Assembly: GCA_948099385.1 (NCBI GenBank)
Contig: CANUEZ040000029.1
Location: forward strand, 2,325,501 to 2,389,500
Direction of reading: 5' to 3'
DNA length: 64,000 nucleotides
Origin: Fasciola hepatica
Taxonomy: Eukaryota; Platyhelminthes; Trematoda; Plagiorchiida; Fasciolidae
Position 1 is the first letter of the stretch. Each line of letters opens with the position of its first letter. The notes under the pieces were generated by a model. It was not told the DNA's origin. It searched no databases and saw only the letters and a program-made list of their open reading frames with translations. The translations under genes and the position numbers were made by a program. Of the stretch, positions 11,170 to 23,800 are shown in pieces.

Positions 11170-12486
11170 ATGTCATCACAATCTAAATCATGTGTCAATA
11201 ATTTCATGAAATTCTCGAGCGCTGATTTGGTTCCAAAGATTCAATTTCAAGCCATTGCCAGAAAATATATACAGCAAGTGAACATTTGTAATGAAGTCCT
11301 CCCAGAAATAGACTTATTCTCATCTACACTTACTCAGAACATATCAGTAAACTCGTCGGATAATGGACTTCACTCATGGCAAATATCAGCAAAGCACTAA
11401 ACGTTGGCCTGTTGGAACTGACAGAAAGCAAATTAAATTTAGCCGAGCTATCAAATCCAGTCCAATCCAAACGTTCATATGACCAGAAAAACAACTCGCT
11501 CCGACACAAAAGTGGAACCGAATAGGCATGCATTGTTACTCTTTGTACACGAACAAACACACACACACGCTACAAATGAAACTTGAGTTGTTGATAAGGG
11601 CAAGCAAGTTTGGAACTAGCCAGATTGTCAAGAAAACAGGAGAACACGTTTTCTGTAGTTCGTTCAAACAGGCATTTGATGTATTGATATGAAATGAATA
11701 ATCATGATACAACATTTGAGCAGATATATTCACCAATCACGGAGTAAATAAAAGATTATGACTGCCACAGGGAACAAAAATGATGCATCAAAACTAACAA
11801 GGCTATCAGTTGATGTGTTAGCTGATGATCTGCAAAACCTGTTTCGGATGGCCAAGATTACTTCTCCACATTTAGGCGGAGTAGCTAATTTTCCTAACGG
11901 AAATGTTATTCTGAATAGATTCAATTCGACGAATCGGTTGAATTTCAAAACTTATCGTCATCAATTTTGCACAGTCAGACTTACAACTGGTTTCCTCATT
12001 CAATTATTAATCTATGAAATGGACATAAAATCCAACGAATTTTAGTAAAGGAAAACCTTATTCGTAACACCCACACTACTCACAAACGAAAGTAATATAC
12101 TTACTAAAATGTTTTTGCAATATAGGTTTCTATTACATGTAATGATGCTCGAATTGGTAAATGAGGATAATCCAGTGTCATCTTTGTTCGCCTTGATTCG
12201 CTACGATATCCACTAACTTAAGCATAACCAGAGGAATATGCAAGCGAGTGAACAATGTGTGAATCAATCTGCAGCGTATTTTTCAGATTTAGGGCAAGGT
12301 TACATTTTCTGCTCAGCAAACCAAGTAGCTTGCACAAACCGGTCACAGAACCTTCTTGCTCTTCGAAAGCTTCAAACAGAATGCTTCTATTCGGTCCATC
12401 CAATTCCAATCAAGTATCAGAAATTTAGTGAGAAATGCGAACCTAGGCTTTCTCGTTTCATGTTGTATCACAATATTCTACGTTAG
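11170..12486 (+). other. Group of three coding-like plus-strand ORFs, exon status unclear
   Basis: Three open frames follow one another: 11170-11400 (76 codons, ATG), 11758-12045 (95 codons, ATG, with a Leu/Asp-rich stretch LSVDVLADDLQNLFRMAK) and 12238-12486 (82 codons, ATG, six Cys). The first lies at the right edge of the duplication; its copy 2 counterpart (63790 onward) shows three changes, all replacements. I could not find convincing donor and acceptor pairs to join them. They may be exons of one gene, separate small genes, or chance. Confidence 0.22.
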
Positions 12487-12599
12487 AGGAAACGAATAGA
12501 AGATAATCTCATATACTGGTAGAACAATAAGACCTTCAGTCTTTATCATATTATTTCCGTACTTACTTCCTACTTGCTACAGGAGAGTTGTAAACTGCT

Positions 12600-12740
12600 C
12601 TACAAAGGGGTGCGCGGTAAACTGAGGAGTGTCAACTGGGAAAATAAACGGCCAGCAGCTGCGCGAGGATTCAAATACGAGACAGAAGGGTGTTCAGTTC
12701 ACACGATAGCCACTTTATCATTGCGGCCATATTAAGGTTT
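12600..12740 (-). repeat. tRNA-derived SINE-like element, Leu-like type, degenerate
   Basis: On the minus strand an A-box-like sequence (12717-12704) precedes a B-box-like sequence at 12678-12667 (GTATTTGAATCC). The sequence after the B box is similar to that of the element at 33345-33455 (CGCGCAGCTGCTGGCC against CGCGCACTGCCGCTGG), so the two belong to one family. Confidence 0.55.
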
Positions 12741-15700
12741 GAAAACCCGGTGAGACAATTACCCGGTTTTGGATCCGTGAGATTTTCCGTTCTTTCTTCC
12801 TTTCAGATCAAACATGTGCAACCCCCAGCAGAAGCTAGCTGAACCAGGAATGCTACAGTAGAATTAACATATTACTTGCTTTGTCCCAGTCAACCCGAAA
12901 TCTGATTGTACTTGTTTTTCCATTCAAAGGCTTTCTTGAAGTGAATACAACAATTCATGTCATACTAATGAATAATTGTGTTTGCTCAAAAGTCAAAGAT
13001 TCAAGACCGTTGACTCTCGGTTCGCTTACTCGCAATCTCCAGAGAATGATGGATGGGTCAGACGAGAATCCGTTTTTCGGCCTTTCTCAATAAAACCGGT
13101 ATCTATCGGATTCCGAAAAACGTGAACCAGATTTTTTTAGGCCAGTGCAATAAAGGTTTGTGAAAAAAGAGCGCGAATAAAGAGGCTAAAAATGGAATAT
13201 TTTCGTCTCTAACAATTGGTAAAGATCATATCATTTCATGACCTGATGGAACACCTGCTAATTTAAGCGTACAGAGATGGATTATCTATTTTCTACGTCG
13301 TTTGCAATAAATTTGTGAAAGTTCACCAACCGTGGGGTGCACTGACCGTGATCAAACTTGTTCCCGGTTATTTCATCGGAATGAAATCGCTGAATTCAAC
13401 AACCCGAGGGAGGATGATTCAAAGATCCATTCGGACCGTGACATAGGGACTAGTACAACTTTCACTTTCAATTCCCGAGATAGATTAGTTGTAACTAATC
13501 GGTCAAGTTCAATTTCCGTGTACTAGGTCACAAGTGACAATCACTGACCTTCATTGATTTGTTTGACTTATGCTGTATTTAACAATTGTTACAATAAAAT
13601 GATCGCTCATCGACTAATCCTCATCAGTCCAACTGAAACACATAAGCAAATCTCTCTTCAATAAATTGTTTAATATATTAGAAGAAAATGTTTAGAAATG
13701 TGATTTTCCATTTGCGATTCGTTCTGTGTCATCCGAGTTTGCCGATACTTCACGAATAAAAATCGATCGCCACGAAGCACCATATATGTGTGATCTTGTA
13801 TGGTAAATGAATCTAGTGAGCTGATATCATCTGAACAAGAACATTCTGTATGACGTTGTCATCAAGATAAATAATTATTAAGGGCAGGATGCCAAAATCT
13901 TGTTAAAATATTTCGACTTCTGTGTCAATTTATGAGCTCCTGAAGGCCAAGCCTAAAGTTTATATCATAATCATGTTACCGTCCATCGAAGTGAGATGGG
14001 TATCACGGAAAATGAGGAACAGTTTGTGCCCTAACTGTCTAGTATAGCAATCAGGATCTCATATGTCATAGCTGGAAGTTTTGACATTTTTCGTGTATGA
14101 CCATTCAAATCCCACATGTGAATGGCCAACTTGCAGTATAGCCAGCTGAAAGAGTATAGTAAACTCCTCTCGATGGCACTTTGCATTCCGGTAATAGCAA
14201 AATGTTGATTGGACATCTATGTCTTTCATGTACGTCAACCGTTCTTCAGACCGAATATTTCTAAGTGTCACCGTATCCATGATGGTACATACAAGTAGAT
14301 GGTGCGTAGACTCAGTGATCGAGCTGTTTGAATCCTAAACAAGCCAAACAAACAGATGCTTCAGATTTTTCCTGAGGGACTCGAGCACTGGCTTCTGTTA
14401 TTTTACCGTGAGAGGAATTTTATCTAGTTGGACACTCATATCGAGAAAGCATCGTAAAGAAGACCAGTGCCCGAAAAAATACCAAGGTAGCAGAGTAAGG
14501 CTCGTCTAGTAAATAGTATTGCATACTGAAGAAAGGAACTGATTTAATTTTCCCAACAATAGCAAATACAACCCTCGTCATAGTAGCCGCAGTCTCGTGG
14601 ATCTGTTTATTTGCCAGAAAATGAAACAAGCTAGCAAATGAAATCTTATTTGAATTAACCTTTTAAGAGAATAAATGGAGGCCAAATAGAAATTCCAAAA
14701 ATGATGGGGCAGTGCGTTCTCCATCTCACTTAGCCATCGTTTGCATCCGTTCTGAAAGTGGATATTTACAAGATAGTATATCCTGACTTTCAGTGGGTTT
14801 GCTACCGGGATTTTAAGCTTGATTCATAATGAGGAGCTATTCGCTGGTTATTTGTTTTTCATGTAAGATTATATCATCAAGTTTAAGTCCAGTAAAATTG
14901 CACTGGAGCAAGCCTTGTTGAAAGATAATGGCTAAATCCAGCTCTTTATTCCACTTACACTTCTTGTGACGGACCATGTAGAAAAGATCATCACGAGGAA
15001 CCTCAAAAACGGAGATCCTGGGTTTGAACCCAACCGCCATATCTTACGAGTGTATATCGTATATCGCAGCTGTGTTCGACTTCAAGAAATTTTCAAATCC
15101 AGGGTTCGTTTCTCATAATTCCTAACACTGATGCAAATGCTAGCTGTATGTTAGGCTAATCTTCGGTACTGTAAGGTGAATCATAGTATCAACAAGACGA
15201 TGCTGGTAATAGAGCAACAAATGGTCAGTAATAACGGTTCTCAAGGGATAGTTGAGATTTGAGCCGTCTAAATCATAGCTTGCAAAAGTAACAGACTCGC
15301 GTTTTATGGCAGCGCATACAAATGTTCCTTATTATACAGTGCAACTCGTTATCTTCTGGGCAGCTCAGGCTTTGGCATAAAATGACCGTGGGTCTTGAAG
15401 TTCAAAACTTGTTCATTTTCTATTCTCCCCAAAAATAAAATATCCCAATGGCTAGTTTCAGAAGAATCAGTCGAACCCAAGGACTAGTTGACAATAATTA
15501 TTTGCCGTGCCTCCACGGATTACACGAGAGGACAAACCGAACTGTCAAGCGAGGATCCATTTCGATAAGATTGTTAAACATTCGGATACTGGTGTTCTGA
15601 TTGAATCAGCTAGATTTTTCCACTTTTCCTGGTTGACAATTATCTGTGACCTCGATTAGTTATGAGTTATTACACAGACATTCGCATAACCGGTTATCAA

Positions 15701-16670
15701 ACTTTGCTTTCCTGTTACCCTGTTTCCCAGGCCTATTGCGTCTATCTGAAATTCTGTCGATCGATCAATATTTCCAAAGTTGTTGTGTTCTGATTGGTTC
15801 TCAATTTGTCAACCAAGTTCGTCCGTGTAGTGTACTGAGTTTATATGTGTTGGTTGGCACGGTCTTTTTTAGTTTTCTCATAAACTGCTCCTCAGTGCAG
15901 TTGTTATTCTCATTTACGGGATATCGGCTTTGACGAGTCAATGAAGTTTGAGTTCCGGAAAAGGATACATTTAAATGCAAATGTTACCTATCTGCCCTCT
16001 CAATATCATTAACTTGACAGCCACCAACATCCTCAAATGAACTCCCCTTCATTTAATCGGGATACAATTGTAAGAATATTGTTCAGCTTTACCCGATGCT
16101 AGCATAACCCATGTGGTCTTTGACTGCTCCCTCGGCTGTAGATGACGCCAGTAGATAGTTGTTATGTCATCCCACTTAAAAGTACATTGCACTTGTTTCT
16201 AAAGGACTACCAGATTTCCGACGAGATGGTTATCAGATGTCATTTCCTCATTGTTTATTGTCATGATAAAAGTACCTCAAAACGTGAAACCAAGGTCGTA
16301 TAGTTATACGTGCTTTGAACTTCTCAGTTCTATCCTCTACCATGTCGTTATTTACTCATTCCCTGCTCGCTTGATTACCCGCTTATGATCACTATCACCA
16401 CCATCATCGAGAGTAAAGCCTACATCATCGTTCCGGATATACAGTAATACAATGCCCCACAACCTTGTCATTGCCTCTTCTCATTACATATTTGCACAAT
16501 AAACTAAAGATTTGATTGTGTTGCCTTCCCCCACATCCGAAGTCCCAAATGCATCGGCGCTCAGCTCCGTATCAATTCACGTGTACGGACAGTAACCGTA
16601 TTCGTTTTTGTTACATTTTAGACCTTCTGATGAAAATAGTATTGTCAGTTATTATTTCCATTTTGTGATA
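12740..16670. other. No supported gene
   Basis: Only short overlapping frames (up to 95 codons at 15646-15933) without matching splice signals. B-box-like GGGTTTGAACCC occurs at 15023-15034, but without a clear A box. I see no repeat family member I can define. Confidence 0.35.
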
Positions 16671-16671
16671 T

Positions 16672-16814
16672 TCAAACAATAAATCCATTCGGGTACAGAA
16701 TTATAGTCAACCAATTCAAATCTCCATATTTATACTGAGGCATTCTACCAGTTGATAAAATCATTTTATTACGCTCTCCTTTGAGTAGTATAAGTATTCC
16801 CAAATTGGTTACTG
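16672..16814 (-). other. Coding-like minus-strand segment with a good acceptor
   Basis: An acceptor ACATTCTTTCAG on the minus strand is followed by about 45 open codons ending in TGA (KGERNKM...YKYGDLNWLTIILYPNG). It reads like a terminal exon. I found no donor that fits its phase in the next upstream coding-like segment (17285-17485), so it is left unjoined. Confidence 0.22.
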
Positions 16815-17284
16815 CCCTGAAAGAATGTTTACTAAGCACAAACCAAGATTTCAATTTCTGTATTCATTCTCCTATTGAGTGTTTGAGATTCCACTCACTC
16901 ACACTTATCGTCCCAATTATTCTGTTTCATCCATCCACACATCCCGATCGATCAGATCCAAATGGCAACTCAGTCCCATGGAGAGAATCACACTCGATCA
17001 TGCAGACTACAGATTTCAGCGTACACATATTCACATGTGTGTACACGCAGACCCACATCCAACGAAATTACTGAACATGATTAGGACTACGACCGATTTC
17101 GGTACAACTGGTTGACACACGTGAATAAATTCCACCAACGGACGATTGATTGAGAAATTAGGACCTAAAAATAGACATTTGCGACGCAGAAAGTATTCGC
17201 CAGCACAGCAAACTGCTCCCTTACCTATTGTCCCTCAATGCGATTTGAAGTATATTTGATCTTATCAATCGATTCTCCCATTTT

Positions 17285-17485
17285 TCAACTGATAGAATGA
17301 TATTCACCGTAAGACGACCACTTGATATTTCCCGTTTTGAGTAGAACACCTAACCACCAGTCTAGTCCGGGATAATTCTCAACGACTTGGTTCAACGTCA
17401 CCACATATTTGCGAAATACCCGAAGCTCCTCCGAAATGGAGTCCCCGAATCGCATCGCATCGATCAATTTTATTAGTCGGATCAA
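17285..17485 (-). other. Coding-like minus-strand segment (possible exon)
   Basis: Open frame of about 60 codons with protein-like composition (VTLNQVVENYPGLDWWLGVL, then KTGNIKWSSY), followed by a donor-like TTACG|GTGAAT in phase 1. No convincing acceptor precedes it; CATTTCGGAG is the nearest candidate. The Trp-rich core suggests a folded or membrane-adjacent domain, but I recognise no family. Confidence 0.28.
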
Positions 17486-17860
17486 TCAAACATTTTTCAA
17501 CTGTGCCAAACAAAATCCATCAGATATAAACTCACAAACATCTGGTCCATTCTGCTCATTTTCTCATTGCTGAACACAGAGTGACCGAAAAAAGGGTGGA
17601 GAAGACGAATAGCGGAACAATAATAATTTTATGGTAGCTTGATTCCCATTACCCGAAAAAACCAGGACTACATAAGAGGACGACAAATGGCCTTTTAGAA
17701 AAACTAATTGCAGTAAAACAATATAGGCATATACTTTATTATACGTCCATGAAGGCCACAAAACATGCCGAAGAGGCATTTTTCAGTCCAGGGAAGAAAC
17801 AAGTGGACTGTAAAAAATGCTGCTCGATGAAACGAGTTCCCCATGTCAGAAGAAGCACAA

Positions 17861-20800
17861 TCATCCGTGGATAAAATATAATTCAATTCGTTTCATGATG
17901 GATTTCTTCCAAGTGTCACAGAACAAATTAGAGAAGCATTCGATGGACCGAGGTGTCACATGAGGGGAAGTTTCGTCAGGGAACATAAAATTAGCATTTT
18001 CCAGTTCGCTGTCCATTGGAAAACCTGTAATTGGAATCGGTGAGTGAATCACGTGCACAGAGAGAGAATGTAGATGACCAATATGGCTATATCTGACCGA
18101 TCGCTAGAAAATAGTCTGAGAAACTTTGCATTTACTATTGGAAAGGCCTACTGTGACATCAGGAACAAGGCAGTAGAGAACAAGTATGTTTCTCGCAAAT
18201 TAACCTCCTGGCCAAGATATTTACTTTGAAAGGGTAGCTTAACATATCCAAGAGTCATGTGTAAACATGAGAGATAGTGGAGAAGTTGGTTGGTCGGTAA
18301 TTTTTAAGCATGTTATGTTGTAGCTTGGAGAAACAGAAGTAATTTGTAAAAGAAAAGCCAGGGTTGTAATACTTGTAGATTTATGTCCAAACAGATTCCG
18401 CTGCACCGCAACACGTTGCACATTGTAGAACAATAATGTTTAATTATCTTCATATGGAACAGCGGTGCTCGAAAACTATGGAAAACAAAAGCCGTAGTCA
18501 GTTTACATCACCATGTTGGAGACAAGTTAACAAACAGTCCTTTCTGCTACCTTACTGAAAATTTCCCTCCTCTTTAAGGCAATGGTCTAGACAATCCTCC
18601 ACGGTTCGACATTATTTGTTGCGTATATGACCCAAAACGCAATGTATCAGTCAATTGCATCTCACCCCATCAAATAACGATGGGACCTAATGGTTTTCAA
18701 TGTCGTTACCATGCGTTCAATCCAATCCCCGATTGCGTCACAAATTGATGAACCCAATTAGGAATGTGTCAATCATTCGGTTACGTAATTGTTGCTTCTG
18801 CTATCATTGTAAAATGTATATCTGGGTTCAGAAGGTTGGGTTCGTCCAAAGTTCACGTCATTTCTCCCAGGTTTTGTGATAGTTAGAGTATTATCAACGT
18901 ATCATTTGTGAAGTTCCGAAGGTTCAAATTATTGCACTAGTCCTCCTCAAAAAGGTTCATGAGACCCAATGTGATTCCCACGTGAACACCGTTGATTTGT
19001 CTGCAAGCCCGACCCGAGATGTGAACCGGTACGTTTTTTGTTCAACAACCAACAAAATTATATCATTTTTATGCTGATTTTGCGTGACGTGGTCGCATAT
19101 GATGCATCTAATCTCTCGAACGAAAACATTCACAAATGGTGAATGAATATCATACTAGACAATATTTTCCCTTTCACAAAGACTTGATCCAAGAGCTTTA
19201 CCTTGTCGAGACTACTCTTGATAGGATTTCCGAACACAGATTTATGAATAAACTTCAGTAATTTCACTAGCCATTCCATCAACTGATATCCCATTGCATT
19301 TTTCATACAAAAGCCGGCTCTTCAGGTTCGTGTAGTATTGGACAAACCCCAGCAAACCATAGGAACCAATTGCCGTGGATCATCATGAGACAATAATACG
19401 TGATGTGCTTTTTGATTAGACCCAAAACTCGATGGAAAAGCTCTGTGCAACTCTAGGAAAGTTGTACTGCTGTACAAAAAGTTGAGACTGAATATAAATC
19501 ACTGAACTGCTTTATTTTTCTGATCCAAAAATGGGAAACGAAGTTATTTCACTCTGTTTTCCCATGCAAGTAAACCTCAACTGAAGATACCAATTTGCCC
19601 TAGGGATAGAGAGTTAGGTAAGGAGACAAATATTTGCATCACCAAACTTGGTTTGAAAGGTGCTACTGAATGGAAGGTTTGTGGATTAGCGCAGACTGTA
19701 TGAGAGTTTACTAAAGTAAAAGGGATGAGACATGTTTCTTCAAGCTAACGTTGTCTTCGTAACGAAGAGTCCACTGGGGTTAGTGACAGGTGAGTTATGA
19801 CTATAAAATGATAACAGATAAAAAAGGAACGGCAACAACTTACGGGACCTGTGTTCTAACTTCATCCGGATTGGAGCACATGATAATCACACTGGCTGGT
19901 CATTATCAGTGGATTCTAATGTCATTCGTCAAGGCAAATTCTCTTGATTTTGTTTAGATAAAAAGGATAAACTACTGTGAAGCAGAGAGAACATACCATT
20001 ATGTAGACTCTGAACAAATACTTCGATGAACCCGTGTGAAGTTGATTTCGAAGTTATTGTGAATAGTAAATAAGAACAAAACAAACCAAAGTGCGAATTA
20101 TGGCCAGCTTGTAGACCAAACTGTGTCACGTTTTTGTATAAAACAATACCAAGCTTCCAAAACAACTTTGTGCTAAACGGGAAGAATGGAAAACGACACT
20201 TAGGAATTTTATTGATCCGACTGCTTTATGCTTCACACTAAATCCAAAAATGTCAATTCGACATTTATTCTTCTAAATTTGACAACTCTCACGTTTTTTT
20301 AAGATCTTTAACTTCTGTAGACTGAGAAAACAAATCGAGAATAATGTTCTATCTTAGCAATAAAGGACACCTCTCATGGATTATTCAGGATGAGATGATC
20401 ACATACAAATAATGAATTTATGAAGCTCATAAAATAGATAGTTGCTGTCAAATTGCCGAGTGCTTCCTCTGAGTTTCATTGCTGTTTGCAGTACTACAAT
20501 GTTGACGAAAAGAGTGTGTAGTCCAAAGCATTGCTCGTCCTGCCTCTCTAACTCCTCAAATGTTCTCCAGTAAAAAAGACTCATATCATCCAAAACTTTA
20601 TCGAATTTAGCTGACTGTCAGTGTGTTTGTGTGTGTGTATGTGTTTGATTTTACGTGATCTACAACAAATGAGCTGTACGAAGTGCCACATTCATAGTAT
20701 ATATGCAGAAGAAGTGGGCATGAGTCGAGTTGGAACTGACACCGTTATTCTGGTGTTCGCTTACGCTGGTTACACCCATCAACTGAAACTACAAGACATT

Positions 20801-23800
20801 GGTGATGAATAACGAACGACCGAATATTCAGTAAACTACGACTGTAAGTTACCAAATTTCATCAATCTTCTCAGGTGAATCGTGTTTAGGGCCTAATTTG
20901 TCATGTAGTATCCCCTATCCTTTTACAGTAAAACGTACAGAAAAGCTCTCGTTGCACAGCTGCTACAAATCTGGTTTGTCAAGAAATGATAAAAGAGTCC
21001 CACGGGCCACATGAAAGACGGATGATCCGATAAATTATTTCTAAACTAATAGAGAATTCGGAATAATTAGGTGAAAAAATTATTCACTCCATCCATCTTT
21101 AGGAGGGATTATCTTTAGCAGTGCGCATCCGCCGTCTAGTCCCAATTGAGACTCGAACCCGGAATGCTTGATTTTGGATCACACAGGATTTACTATCCAC
21201 CGGGTTATGCAGGCTAGCACTCAACGAGTTGCTCCAAATCAATATTACACACTGATTTTCTGGATTATTTTTTGGGGTTATTTTATGGCGCATTCAAATG
21301 GTCAATTGTGACTGACAAAACCATTTCATTATATTTCACGCAATTACTTGTGAGCAGTGTGTCGGGTAGATGAATATTCCTTTAGATGACTGCCCTTTGG
21401 ATTTCACCTCTCACACACAAACTTCAGATCATCCGATCAACCCTGCACTCAGAAACACCAGACTCTATTTTCGCTCCTATTAAAACTGCTCAGTATAACA
21501 CATCCTCCATCATATCGAGGGTTTGAACACGGGCCTTTTCACCTCAAAGGCGTGTGTCAACAATGCACCAGCCCGCTCCTTTCGAATATGTCGGGCGTTT
21601 CCACCTGACATACAGGACGACATCTGAACAAGCCAAACTCGGTGATTCGGATCACCTTGGACGAGAGTGTGGTGGCAAGGGAGTAACACACACGCCTCTG
21701 AGGTGAAAGGGGCCGAGTTCAGACCCTAGGTCTGGCGGATGACATGCACCACTGATGTGCTGTGACAAGAGCAAAACACGAATCTGGTGCTTCTGAGTGC
21801 AAGATTGGTTCGATGGCCTGAGGTTTGTGCGTGAGAGGCTTCCTACCCGATTCACTGTGTAGCTACTAAGACAAACGGTTCCCAACCCAGTCCATGAACA
21901 TCGATAAGTCCACGATCTCACTGTGAGTCTGTTCCCATCTTAATTTACTGTTTTCATTTGAATTTTTCCCACCAGGTTTTGTTCTTAGTTAATCAGGTTC
22001 TCAAATTCAAATTCACCCCCATCCCTTGTTTTGTGCATCAGCATTCGCATGCATTTGACTGCACAAGCCATTGTTCTACCCAATGGATACAACCTCTAAT
22101 CCACCGCTGCTACCGACCAGATCCTGATTAGTGTAGTGCTCTTGATAGTGACGCTAGTCATAAAACGTTCTTCCTCTGAATAGAATTATCTGGCTGAGAA
22201 CCTAATGTGATGCAGCACTCGTCTTTCCTGTCTGATGACCCTTTCAAAGTATCATTGTTCTGACACCCCTTTCGTTAACTATAATATCATTATGAGATCA
22301 TTTAGTCTCCACATCTCCACAACATTCCTTGTTCTATCCTCGAGTCACCTTCGTTTTCGTTACCTAGGATTTGCCTACGAATATTACTCGTATAGTCTAT
22401 GGACACGGACGTCTCTGTACTTTCCTGATTTGCACTTCCCTTCGACCTTGGTCTTCCTCAGTATGCCCTCCTGACTGTTTGTATTCCTCTACTGCTCTTT
22501 CTCCCCGATCGCTTTGTCTGATCGAATCCAACAATACTGGTCTTAGCCTCTCACACCAGACCATGTCATTCTCTCGTGAATGCGCCACCACGTTTGTGTC
22601 CCACTCTTGTGTGTATGCTTCCCAAGGAGACTGTGTCTGTCCTGATTTATCATTGGCCTTTAGATTCCACTAATTAAAGATCCCCGTTGTAAACTCTTTG
22701 AATTTGTCTTGGATCACTGGTTGTGCGCTTCCTATCCCCGTTTGTCGAACACCTGTTTCTATATTCACAGACTGGATCGCACGCAATTTGAGGTGTCTTA
22801 TTCTTTGCCCGTTCAATCCGTCCTCATGTGAAGGTCAATCACCCACTGGCCCTCTTTGACTTGGGTTTCGGGTTAGTATTCTGCGAGTCGCTCAAGGAAG
22901 ACGATCCTTTATATTAATTTTTATCTAGGCTCTGTTGAAACGATCGCGCTAGTGGGATAAATAACTCATCAAGAATTAGCTATTCAGTAAATGTCGTGTG
23001 TCAGCACCCTTCGAAGGGCATCTTCAAACAATCTCACCGAATTTATCAAAAGTTTCCTATTTGTGTACATGACTTTTGCAAGCCTGAATGCAACACTTCA
23101 TTAAAAAATCCCATAGTTGTAGTTAATACTAGACTGCAACAAACTGGCTTGCTTTTGGAAAATGCATCTTTTGATGAATACAGTTACTTGTAAAAATCCC
23201 ATAGAACATACTGAGAGCAAAAACGCTTGGATAACAATCTCTTTCTCAGTTATTCGTACTCATACCAACACAACAATAAATGGCTATTCACATCTCTCTC
23301 TCAGCACGAATGTCTAAGCGAATGAACGGATCACAGTGAAGAATGAAAAGGTGATTGCACACGTGTTCGAAAAAGAGTGGGCCATTGGAATTTAAGTACT
23401 TGCAATTAGTGTTCCTGAGCAAACAGGGGAGAATTGTAGAGACTAACACTGACAGCTTCGACCGCGGCTAAGATGATGCACTTCTTGTTCCCGAACCCAT
23501 GTCTAACCATTTGATTATTCTACATTGTTATCAATTTCACACGTACACACACCAGTGCAGAAACAGATTCAGATTGACCGGTGGTGGTCAAATGGTTCCC
23601 GTGGCAGTGTTTCCAACCCTTCGTTCCCCGGTTCGAATTCTGTTTGTGAATTCAGTCACTTTCCGTAACTGGCAGCCTTCAAAATGGTCCCAACTCGCCT
23701 ACTGAAATCCTGCACCGTTGTTTCATAACAGAAGAAAGGGGATGAGAAGATTCTAAAGAAGTCTACCCTCTCTTGTTTTGCGATTCATTTGATGGTATAC

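Larger units (their letters stand above)
1..11380 (+). repeat. Segmental duplication, copy 1 (visible part)
   Basis: The whole interval recurs at 52595-64000 in the same order and orientation. Anchors: the unique sequence after the microsatellite starts at 241 here and 52867 there (offset 52626). The offset is 52622 near 4.3-5.9 kb and 52620 at the right end, so net indels are small. Identity by eye is about 97-99 %, with local patches that are worse. The left end is the window edge. The right end is unknown, because copy 2 is cut off by the window end while still homologous. No target-site duplication or terminal repeat can therefore be examined. Confidence 0.98.

Noticed and set aside
21652..21921. 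Minus-strand ORF of 89 codons
   Set aside because: Shadow of the plus-strand SINE-like element.
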